In this document: piece after piece, positions 12,201 through 22,699 of the stretch
Position numbering within the stretch: the first letter of the stretch is position 1
Layout: each line of letters opens with the position of its first letter
Assembly (NCBI RefSeq): GCF_001949145.1
Contig: NW_019091393.1
Span: 161,252-223,251, forward strand
Reading direction: 5' to 3'
DNA length: 62,000 nt
From: Acanthaster planci
Taxonomy: Eukaryota; Echinodermata; Asteroidea; Valvatida; Acanthasteridae
The notes under the pieces: generated by a model
Databases searched by the model: none
What the model saw: the letters and a program-made list of their open reading frames with translations, nothing else
Told to the model about the DNA's origin: nothing
Made by a program: the position numbers and the translations under genes

Positions 12201-13953
12201 GAAAACGATAAACGTCGAAATATAGCCTTTTTGGTTAGTATCCATTTATTTTTTTTAAGCTAGTCATTTTATTCTTGTAGGAAAGGCTAGGGTTCACTTT
12301 ATTCAGCGAAGAACTTTTCTCGCACAGACATTTCCCGCGGTAGATAATCTCGTGTACGTTGGTTATCCCAACAAATCGACCCCAATTTTGCGTGACATTT
12401 CCTTTGTTTGAAGTGGGAATCCCTTCCAACGCCCAAGAGTGGAACTTCCGGGTCCGAAGTCTATCTGTCCACATTGTGGGCGGACGATTAACAGAAAAGA
12501 AAACACGTCAGATAAATATACCACTACGCGACCAAATTTAGCTCGCCTAAAAGTGTTTCTGACCTTAAATAGTTTGCCCTCTAGAATTACGATTGCTGAT
12601 GCAACAGGACACTTTGAAAAGTAATGAAGCACGTCTTGCTTTCAAACCTTGGTCATAAATATTCAGCAGATGTAAATAAAGATGTGGCCATGCGAAAGCT
12701 TAATCTAACTGAGATTGTTTGACTGGATATTTTAACATATAACCACAGACTACAGATAAGTTAATTGTTGGGAAAATGAAACTTTAGTCTTTTTTTTCCT
12801 CCGACTCTGCCAAATGTCAGACTATTTTCGCAGTTTCATAAATAAAAAATGCTGGCCTTATCTCATCCTCTGACAATGTCTAGTTTTAAAGAAATGTCCG
12901 GTTACTATCAAAAACAAAATACGGAAAGTATTCTAAATCAGTACACCATCTATTGCTATAAATAATCGAAATACATTTCATGTAACGTGCATGTATATGC
13001 AGAATAATTGTTCCATCATGCTGCCGAGCAGCCTAATCGAATCAGCGTCACCATGTTTCGCAATAACTGAGGTTCACGTGGTTTGCATGCATCAGGTGAC
13101 CAAACCCTGTCGCCCTGTGGGACCGTGGCAGAGCCGGCTGCCGAAACACGTGCAGTTCAAAAGTTTTAGGGTAATCGCGTGCCATTAACATAAACCATGC
13201 GCTGATATCGTGCATCTAGTAGTGCAATTTTGAGTCCTTGAACTCTGTCAAGTGACCCACTCACGGCCCACCGTAGTTTGACTTTGGCATATCGCAATTT
13301 CGACCCGTTGTCGCCAGGCACTCATCGGGTCCGCCTAAAACCGGAGGAACACAAACTTTATTCCTTAAATACTTGTCACTGAAGAATGATGTGTCAAACA
13401 ACTGCATGATTGGATATCAGCTATTGAAATTGTTTGGAGCCGCTAAAGTTTTAAGGAAGATTTTTTTTTCAAATATGTCTGTGGCCGTAATGGTAGTGTT
13501 GAAAAAATCTTTTGAATAAATAGTTGAATACATACCTATTGAATGGTATTGATGGACCTCCCGCCTGGGTGGTTGATGGATTGGAGTTTTTGTTGGAATG
13601 ATTGAATCAGAGATTGAATGTTCCCGTACTGCGTCCTCATACTGTCTGAGGGCGTCTGCGAGTTCCTCGGGAGACAGGTTCGCCTTAACCCGGGCGATCA
13701 CTTCGGGCGAGGGGGGCTCCTCCATGTGCAAGGTGACAAGAATAGAATCCATGATGGCCTCGTTCCGCCTCTCCTCCCTGCTGCGGCTGTCGATGTCCGC
13801 GGCCCGGCCTGGGTTAGCTGGGTGCTGGTGGGCTCCACTGGTTACGGCGCGGGCCCGATAGAGGACCGGCGGTAGGCTGGCGACGCGCGCGGCGCCGAGC
13901 AGGCACAACACGAGGGCCAGTACTGACGGTTGATCTTTGGCATGGGTAGGCAT
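8394..13953 (-). CDS. TGF-beta superfamily ligand, Maverick/GDF15-like (two coding exons)
   Basis: CDS = complement of 13536-13953 joined to 8394-9259; 1284 nt, 427 aa. Exon 1 ends in phase 1 at a GTATGT donor. Exon 2 starts after a TTTTTTCAG acceptor with the two matching bases, so direct joining keeps the frame. The protein has a hydrophobic signal peptide (about residues 9-27), a propeptide to about 311, an RERR cleavage site at 308-311 and a 116-aa mature domain. Cysteines lie at 320, 329, 330, 358, 362, 391, 392, 424 and 426. The mature part carries ELGWSDWI, QCAGDC, APCC and a CQCL end. This nine-cysteine pattern, and the CxC followed by one hydrophobic residue at the C terminus, recall GDF15 and the invertebrate Maverick group, which includes sea urchin Panda. 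Family knowledge predicts a secreted, disulphide-linked dimer acting on type I/II serine kinase receptors. Family assignment is firm; the exact orthology is inferred. Confidence 0.9.
9260..13535 (-). other. Intron of the TGF-beta gene
   Basis: A 4.3 kb phase-1 intron. I saw no intermediate exon with suitable phases and homology. A symmetric small exon cannot be excluded, but two coding exons is the usual arrangement for GDF15-type genes. The only notable sequence is an 18-bp perfect palindrome at 10895-10912. Confidence 0.7.
13536..13953 (-). CDS. TGF-beta ligand exon 1 (signal peptide and N-terminal propeptide)
   Basis: The start is the ATG at 13953. The same frame stays open further upstream but offers no other ATG. 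Residues 9-20 form the hydrophobic core PSVLALVLCLLG, followed by AARVASLPP, a plausible signal-peptidase region. The rest is charged and helical in character, with an NLS glycosylation site near residues 92-94. The exon ends with ATAG before GTATGT, leaving one base of the next codon. Confidence 0.88.
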
Positions 13954-14142
13954 TTTTGGAGCGAAGCGGGAGGCGAACAACGGCGTCGTGCACAAACAGC
14001 ATCAGGGCACGACGGGGTAGGGGAAAAACGGCGGTGATGACGGTACACAGTGCGACCAGCGCTGAACCACGCTATGTACTTCAAATCCGAACTCGCGGCA
14101 CTGGCTGAATTTGAAATCGCCGGTTAGTTCTCCCCCGACTGT

Positions 14143-14151
14143 CTTTTAATA
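14143..14151 (-). promoter_or_regulatory. TATA-like element for the TGF-beta gene
   Basis: The minus strand reads TATTAAAAG here, 190 bp upstream of the ATG. It would place transcription start near 14115 and leave a 5' UTR of about 160 nt. It is a variant of the TATA consensus and is supported by position only. Confidence 0.25.
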
Positions 14152-14539
14152 CCGGCGCTGCACAGTGGACCCATAGTGTCTGCCACGTAATCACGGCCAA
14201 CCAATCCCGGAGCCCTCTCAGTCACAAGAATGTTTAATTACTCACGTGGGTGGTGGAGCGTGCTCACTTCCTACCGGAGTCGCCCCGACGCAGATACTGC
14301 AGTCGACCCCGTGATGACTTTTAATTACGCGTCACGAACACCCCTTGTCAGTAGTTTACACGCCGGCCGGGCTTTGCTCTACTGCTGTTGTAAAACTTTG
14401 CCAACTGACCGCGTAAGAGGCGAGGGCGAAGTGGCAATTTGTCAAGTCCGTCCGATTGTCCAATTATGATCTCACTTACCCCCCCCGCACAGGGCTAGGG
14501 CGCCCTTCGCAGGCCGACTCGGTCACTGGTGTACCTTTG

Positions 14540-14612
14540 TGACGTCACGAGTTCGTAGCCTCACTGTGATGCACACGGTACGTGTGTGCCACACGTGGTG
14601 GTCGTATAAAAG
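14540..14612 (+). promoter_or_regulatory. CRE plus TATA box, plus-strand promoter candidate
   Basis: A perfect palindromic cAMP-response element, TGACGTCA, lies at 14540-14547. A strong TATA box, TATAAAAG, follows at 14605-14612. The 57-bp gap and the order fit a CREB-type promoter firing rightwards, with a start near 14640. It is back to back with the TGF-beta gene. No plus-strand coding sequence follows directly; only very short ATG frames occur near 14744. It may drive a non-coding RNA or a distant exon, or act as an enhancer for its neighbour. Confidence 0.35.
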
Positions 14613-14659
14613 TCTACGGAGTGTGCTGATAGTGCGTGCAGCGTGCTTCGATTGCTGTA

Positions 14660-17600
14660 AAGACACACACAATTCCCCCTTTTTATCTTCCCTCGAGCCC
14701 GAGCTGAGACCAAGATCACCTATCAAAGGAAACTCTCGCTCGCATGATGTATAGAGTAAATGACTGATTTAGTGTAGATTGTATTGACTTTGCTAATGCA
14801 AGTGTCCGGTTACACGGACTTCCCTATGGCCTATAAAGCACAACATTGAGTATGAACCCAAATATTACCCGGGTCGTTAACAGTAACCTGGCTACGGAAC
14901 AACCGTATGCCTTTGGCGGCTGAACCTTTGAATGTTGAGAATCAGATGACTTTCTTGCTCTTCCGGTTTGCCATCGTAGGTCACCGGCAGCCGTGTGTGA
15001 CGAGGCGTACTGCGCGCTACGGACAGAAGGGGCGGTGATTGAGTGTCCAGGAACACTGGCCATGCACTTGACCCTTGGCCCAAGTCTGGCCAGCCCACCG
15101 CACACGGTATTCAATGTATACAGGCCTCCCTTTTTTTCCTCTTACATTTCTAGGAGGTTTTTCGCTGGCCATATACTTGTACATATACATCCTCCAGCAA
15201 AGAGTATTTCTGTAAGATGTATACAGACCGCTCCCTATGCCCACCTGTTCTTCCAGACAGTTCACCTTTTGGTCGTTTTTAAATTTACCTCAAATTCTTT
15301 CAACGTGGACATATGTTCTATTAATATTATGAAATAAGGTTGTATGTTTGTTTAATATTTAGTAAAGATTATCTGGAGTTCTAGTAACTGCGTGGGATTA
15401 TTTTTTTTGTGAATCATTGTTTTAACTTTTGTGCTGACGGCTACCTACAGTTTTAGCTGCCACTTGCACGAAAAACCCGACTGTGATGTCGAGAGAGCAG
15501 ATCCTGTTTCCAAAGTTTGTTCCTGTAAGATATTTTGATAGTAAAAACTTCAACAAATTGTGTCTTGTTAAGAAGACATTGAAAAATGTTTCTGAAAAAC
15601 GAACTTTAAAAAATGTATCTTGTAAAAAAAACATATTTTTTCGAAAAACAGGATTTTTTTTTCCAAACGCAGAGTTCGTTTTTACGAGTGGGCTTTCTTT
15701 CTTTTTTTCTGTGACTGATATTTTCTTTGCCTAACACGACCGCAGACATTACTCTATCGTTCGGCCTCCCGGCGTGACAAAAGCAAACAGAAAATTATGA
15801 TCATCGATTTTTTTGTCCCGAGATTACGACCGGGAGTCACATCCGTTTGTCATCGTATTTTCTTATAATCAGAAGCCAGATGACCTTTACACAAAATGCG
15901 GAATGGCTTTTTGGTCGCTTGTATTTTTGCTGCCGCAGTCTGTGTAAACGGCAATATGTACATGTTTAACGTACATGTACTTCTGTTGTAGGTAAACGGC
16001 CGAGCGAGATGTATTTGCGCACGCGGTGAGGGTTATACAAAGATGACGCAGGTGACACGCACGAGCAACATTCAACCATTGTTTGTCTCGAGGTATCCCT
16101 GTTAACTACGTAATCCCCAGAACCAGAAAAGCAGATTTTATTAAGGTGGCCGGAAAGTAGCCATCTGCTTTTCTTCTTACGGGCACGCAGAAAAGTTGAC
16201 AAAACGTAAATCTCATTACCGTTTTCACAAGGGGACGTGTGGATTTTGAAGGGGGAAATGTTTTCGAGGTTATCGCGAGAGAGGTTTCTCGGAGTTTAAG
16301 TTTTCAATCCTGTTCCTTCGCAACAACTTTATGCAGGATGGAAACTTTCGCCTGATTCTGTGAAAGATAAACTTTTACGTGAACCGAGTAAAACTTGAGA
16401 ACGAACAAGGTAATCAGTTGCAGCCAAAATATATTCCTAAAGACGCCATCCATATTCATATAAACAAAAATCTAAGTTGGCCTTTATTTTCACGCCTTTC
16501 CAGCCAAGACGTTATTAGGGCTTACCTGTTCAAGAAGCAGGCATGTGGGCGTAGCTTGCTGAAAACGAAAAAGTGCAGTTATCGATGGGATGCCTGTCCC
16601 TGGTATCGCTGATGTAATTTAGAAATATATGGTGTTTTGGTTACGGAAACAACTCAAAGTGATTTGATTTGATTTGTAAAACAAAATAGTGGGAAAAAAT
16701 CGAAATCGAAAAAAATGCCATTTTTGACATGTCCGTCCTTCGAGTCGTGAAAACGATCACGATATGGCGGTCAGTTAGACGATCAGTTGGCTACCGCGAT
16801 GGAGATTTGACAAGGAAGCAGGGATAAACACCATATCATTAACATTTTTGGTCCGGAATCCCCAGCGTATATTAATTAAATGAGCAACCCTCGGTTATTT
16901 AAAGACGTTATTAAGTAATAGTATCTCTTGAATTCAGTAACGACCCGAAAAAGTCTACGTCTTACAAGTAGCCTTTCATACGGCCACGCATGCTCAGTAT
17001 GCTGAACTCGCTCACAACGGTTCTACACTGGCCGTATTACCTTTGGCGGTAATGCGATACGCGTTAAATGTGACATAATCGCCCCGACTTGTCACTCGCT
17101 GAGTGAACACTTTGTTTCAGCAGACTGAAATATTGTCGATTTCAAGGTTTTTGGAGTAGAATTTGGGGGGGAAGCTTGATAAGAGTACGAATTACGCGAT
17201 CCGAGGAATGTGTACCACATAGGCCTACTCAGCAATGATGCAAATGGTTACGGTCATTGAACTGATTTCCATGTAATCATTATGCTCCCCAAAACACCGC
17301 GACATTGCTAAAGGCTTAAATGGACTGGTATCGTTGCAAAGGAACATGCAGACACCGCATTGGCATTCCAAACACCGAATAGCTTCCGTGGTTATGGAAC
17401 ACAAAAATTCTTGTTTGTACTTTATTTCCTATTTTCAAGAACTACAGCTGCATCGGCCATTGATAATGGCCCTTTTTCAAGTTTTTGTCGGTGCATACAA
17501 AAGCCGCGAAATAGACACTATTTTCGTGAACCGCAGATATGGTGTTGAGAATAAACTTTGAAAAGCTTTTGGAGAGTGTTTGAGGAGCCTTTAAAGCAAA

Positions 17601-20600
17601 CGTGACCACCGCTGGGTAGGGCATGTGCCCCCCCCCCACACACACACCCCGCAATTTGGGGAATTCGGACGAGACAAGAACTTTGTCCTCTTTGAACTTG
17701 TGACCGGCTGTAAAAAACAGGTCTCCGACAGGGATTTTTTTTTCAGGTAATTAAACAACTTTTTAGGGGATACATCATGCATGATTCCCTATGGAAAAAT
17801 GCTTCTCGACAGGAGACTATAGACACACACCTCGCGGTAGCTTTCCGCCGTTGAAATGTAGGACTTTACTTCCCTTTGGGCAAAAAATCCTCCAAAGCAA
17901 CACTATAGACTTCACTAAAGTCGCGTTGGCCCAGGGTGTTGTTTAAAAAACATGCTCTCCGACAAATTTGACAAAAAATGAGATCCTTTCTTTACACCAC
18001 ATCCTTGAGTCTGAAGAATAAAGCGCCCTCATTAGGAATCCCTAAAACATATACCCCCGGGGGCGATCTTGGGGAAAAGGTTTCTGGTTCCAGGACTTAT
18101 CAAGTTTAATGCCAAACTTAACTCCCTGACGTCTGATTTAGGCAATTTGGAAGAGACGATGTAGCAAATCAAACATCGAACTTAACACTTAGATAAAAAA
18201 AAACCTGTTTTTATTTTGTTTGTTTTTGTCCTCTCGGGTCATGCTCTCAACATCCAAGGCTCGTCTGAAAAGAAAAAGCAGAAAAAATGCAAAGAGTCTC
18301 CGCAAGAAAGTGCAGACGGGGTGACTGAAAACTAGGTCCCCCGCCGACTCCGTCTCTTGTTTCCGGATAGTCCAGGATGCTGATACATAAAAGCAAGACA
18401 TGCGATGCGGTCAAACAGTCACCAGCTTTAAAGTTACAGTGTCCACGTTCTTTGGATACTGTCAAGACGAACTACTCTTTCCAAGCATTACCCGATTTAC
18501 GAGCTTTTCTTGTGAGGCAGTGGAGAGTTATTAAAAGCGCTGCGAGGTGTACTTTCAGAACAATCAAGTTCAAATTATGCGCTCTAGGAGCTCGTAGCTT
18601 CATTAATATCTTTTTAAAACGCACAACATACAAGTGCGTATATGTGTGCTTAACCTCAGCTCACAACTTCATGGAAAAATCGCTAGCATCAATGCAATCC
18701 ACCCGTCTCCGAGCTAGCTACTGGAGCGAAGACCACCACGCGTTCCTTCACAAACTGATTTGCTCCGGGAAAGACAAAAATGGAGACAAAAACCCAAACT
18801 TCAAGACTGGAACTGTAGCACCCCTCCTTTGCTTTGGTTAAAAACTGCATTATTCTAGCTGACATTATTTACGGGTCCCTCCCCCCAACCCTCCAGGGGA
18901 GCGTCGGGATACTTTAAACTCGGGACTCTGACCCCATCACGGCTGGCTGTCTTGACGGTCACAGCATTTTTTTTTTCTTCTCTTGACAAGCCCCAGAGGG
19001 ATTTGCTAAAGTTCACGAGTGGATCCCAGCGGTCGATGATCGCCAGTTGCGTCACCCTCGGTGTCTCTGCTTCTCACCCTAAAAAAAAACCACCGCCCAA
19101 GGGCAGTCCGTTTAGGCAGACCAGGGGCCCCCCATTATCAGTGGTTTTCTTTTAAAGGTGTTTGTGGTGTGGGTGTGGGTGTGGAGGGGGGGGGGGTCGC
19201 ATAGTGTGGGACCGCAATTGAACGTGCTGTCGGCTGCGATTCGCTGTTCATTAATCTGCTGCTGCCATCGGCGCTCAGGGCTTAATAACCGCAGACGGGT
19301 GTCAGGTGCATGCATAAATAGAGATAAAAACTTTTACCCAAGCTATGGGCCAGCTGGGGTTCAAATATCCAACCCCCCCCGCCCCATGGAGGGCTTCCTG
19401 GGCCCTTGGTCTAGGTCATGTCCATTAAAGTTTCAACGAATAAACATCACTTTGCCAACTTCTGAGTACATTGCGCGATTTTGCTCTGAGACCATCAGTG
19501 GTTCAACTTCAGCATTTTACAAATGCACACCACACCTTTCAAGTTTATTCTGTTTTCCTGGTAATGGATAGTCTTAATAAAGTTTGTTTTGCCCTAAATA
19601 GTCTTTCACACAGCCGGCATTGCGTGCTCTCAAAACTCGATAGTCCTGGAAACGTTACAACGCGATCGTCAACGGCACTTGAACGTGAGAGCTGATCGGA
19701 AAAAAATAACAGGAAAAACCTCGGGGTGTTCCAACGCCTACGAAGGCGCTACGGATTTCACACAATACAATAGCATCTTGCGCCACCTTGTAAGCTCCGA
19801 CCTTTTGTACTCAATGAGAGAATCCTAACTCGTACTGTTCACCTCAAAAATAATTTTAAAAACCCACTTCGGACTGTGTTTCCATTATTTCTGTATCTCA
19901 CATTAAATTGATGTTTTTAAACGGTGCAAATGATGAACTTTCCAATGACACGGTTCGTTCATCGGACACACAGAGTGACTAGTACTGTTAACCCTCAGAG
20001 AAGTATGTAACCTTTTGCCTTTACCATTGAAGAAAACGAACACCCTGGTCTTCTTTTGGAGATCGAGTCATTGACCTCAGACAGCCAGGTTAGGTACGAC
20101 CACACGCCGACATGATGTATCGGTCGTTAAATTTAATAAACGAATTGACCCCCCCCCAACTGTTGCTAGTAACATAGTTCACTTTGCGAAGGAAGGACTG
20201 CCTACAGACTACATGGCTGTCTTTGAAACTTTGTCCTCAAAGAAGGCCTACGTATATGTCCTCAAAGAAGGCTTAAGTATAACTGCTCAGTAAAATCGAC
20301 GAGAAACTGAAGATGTAGAGATTTTAAAGTTTTAATCTGATCTGATACATCTTTTAGACCTTCAAGAGTTCACTGTTGTCTGAGGTCTGTAGCTGGTCTG
20401 CAACTTAACCACGTGGGTTCCGGACCAGCAACAGTCACTGAATCCCTCGAGAGGGAATGCCCTTCTGGGAATCACCCCCGGTCCACGCGGCAGGAAAGCC
20501 GTCCATGGAGTCACCAGCAACTAGGAGCCCTTGCATTCCAGAATGTTCCGTCCCTAACAACACTCGTGCCCTAGCGCGCGGTTGAGCATACGACCGGAAT

Positions 20601-22390
20601 GAACACCTCGAAGCCCAGTTCCGATGCCTGAAATAACCTGCCCATTCCTAACGATAATGCGTCTTTTCGGAAGCGAAACGACAAACAAACAAATAACCAG
20701 ATGTGCCCTCCCCCGATTTTTTTTCTTGGGAGCAGCGGCGCGGGCCCTCTTCCGTGTGGGCGGGTTTCCTTTTTGGGGGGTGGTTCAAGGCAACGGACTC
20801 AATAGGTTGCATGCTCTCGTGGCAGACTGCGGGTCGAGAAGCCGCTGACCTCAGAACATGGTCGGTTTCCGGGAACATGATGAACATAAATCGCCATTTC
20901 CCATTCAAATCGGACCACAGGACAAGGCAAGCGACTCTACCGCAGACGAAGAAATCGACCCTAGTCACGCACTCACGCAGCATCTTGAGTCATAAGCATG
21001 CGATACCCGTCCAAGACTCCAAGTCACTGACACGGCGCAGACGGCCTGTGTCCTTAACACCCTGGGGTGTAGTTCACCAATTCAAGTCCCATTGAAAACA
21101 GTGTAAAATCAGCATTGTTAAGGGCATGCACGCCAACACCCCTCAGGCTTCTTTACATTTCTTTTCAATTTTTTGTGGGCTGACCAGCTGAATTTTTAAT
21201 TATTCACACAAAACAAAATCACCTATCGAAGAGTGATATTTCTGGAGTCTGCTTGCAGCCATTTTCAAGTGTTTCTTTACTTTCGCAGGCACTTGGGACC
21301 ATTTTTTTTCAACTTTATTCTTTATCCATTCTGCTCTCACCTGGAAGCCTAAAGAATCAGGAAGAGTTGATCCTGGGAAAGATTTACACAATCTCGCCAT
21401 GTTGGGGGTCAAACAATCTCCCTTTTCAAAAGATACTGTGGGGGCATTTTCATGCTAATGAGCTGGCCAGAAATTCCCACTTGAATTGGTGGACTGTACC
21501 CTGAATCAATCATTTAATACAAGACGTAAAAACAAAATATCTCATGCAACATTCTCGTTTTTTTTCACGACAGTTGCTTTTAAGTCTTTGCCCACGGGCA
21601 TACTAATTTACTTCCCAGAAATGTGCGGAAGTTTACTGAGAGCAAATGGGAAACGACAGAAACAAAATCACCTGACTACTTCCTACTCCAGAATGAGGGA
21701 CGACACACACCACACGGTGATAAGTAGACAGGTGAACTTCGTATGGTGATTTCATCAAGACAATCACGTTCATGTCATGTCTGGCTTGAATGCCGCCCGC
21801 GCCATCTCGCCTTCAATCAACTGGGGACGGTTGAGGTCTTGCAAGGTCTAAACGTTTCGGTATTTTCCTTCCAAAAGGAACAGTTCCGATTTAACCATCC
21901 ACACGTGAGCCACCGTATCCCCTAGTGATAGGACACGCGATAATTGCGCATCTCTACTGAATTAAAGATATCAAAACACCACCAATGCATTCGTCTGCTT
22001 TCACCTTTAATTTGTACTTTTGAGGGAACATTAGCCACTCTTGTCGAGCATACCATGCGATATAACTGAGGGGTTTAACACTTACATGTATGTACCTTTA
22101 CATCATTGCCGGGGACGAAGGTGCAGATTTTGTACGGTGCTTCCTATCTGCCACAATTTAATAACCGCCTCTCAAGTATTCTACAAAGCGAATGGATTTT
22201 TGTTAGGGGATTCGATAGTTCTGATTTAATTATGATAAATTCATGACGGCTGGAGAACCGTCCTTAAGTCGAACTCTTAACTTTCTGAAAGTGTTTGGCC
22301 ATTTTGTGATTTCTGTAAGATAGATTCTTGCTGTCCTTGATATACCGATCAAAGTTATTTGAATTGCCCCAATGCGTCTACCGTTTTCTT
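14660..22390. other. Intergenic, no gene recognised
   Basis: The sequence is AT-rich with homopolymer runs and C-rich or G-rich microsatellite patches (for example 17630-17650, 19180-19200 and 20150-20160). The longest ATG-style frame (18377-18841) has no domain, no sensible composition and no splice context. A short direct repeat, TGTCCTCAAAGAAGGC, occurs twice between 20230 and 20275. Confidence 0.55.
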
Positions 22391-22397
22391 CTCACGG

Positions 22398-22507
22398 AAC
22401 TGAATGAGTTAACTGAATGAGTTAATTGACTGAGTTAACTGAATGAGTTAATTGACTGAGTTAACTGAATGAGTTAACTCATTGAGTTTCTGAATGAGTT
22501 TCTGAGT
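22398..22507. repeat. 13-bp tandem repeat, about 8 units
   Basis: The units alternate between AACTGAATGAGTT and AATTGACTGAGTT, each 13 bp: 22398, 22411, 22424, 22437, 22450, 22463 and 22476, then decayed copies of about 12 bp to 22507. The alternation of two unit types in the middle shows that amplification copied a 26-bp pair. The array lies 80 bp upstream of the possible exon at 22586. Confidence 0.9.
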
Positions 22508-22585
22508 GCTGCAGGAAAGTGCAGTTGTATTTCGGTTTTGGTTATATCTGGGTCGTTCAGCTCTTTTGAAAACTCACTAGTTTCC

Positions 22586-22660
22586 ATGGATACAGAAGCC
22601 ATTAACGGGCGTGTGTCATCGGAGGGCAAATATCACAGCAAGCCGCACGATTACGACGCC
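22586..22660 (+). CDS. Possible first coding exon, unknown protein
   Basis: From the ATG at 22586 a 25-codon frame runs to GACGCC and is followed at once by GTGAGT, a good donor site (phase 0). The peptide starts MDTEAINGRVSSEGKYHSKP. Its hydrophilic composition and higher GC content differ from the flanks. I do not recognise the protein and did not find a continuing exon before Topors at 30.6 kb. It could be the first exon of a gene with distant exons, a dead exon, or chance. Confidence 0.3.
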
Positions 22661-22699
22661 GTGAGTGCACATAACCGTTCGTTTGTGGCAAATAAAGTG

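Noticed and set aside
18377-18841. 154-codon plus-strand open frame
   Set aside because: No domain, no signal or splice context, and amino-acid composition like translated non-coding DNA.
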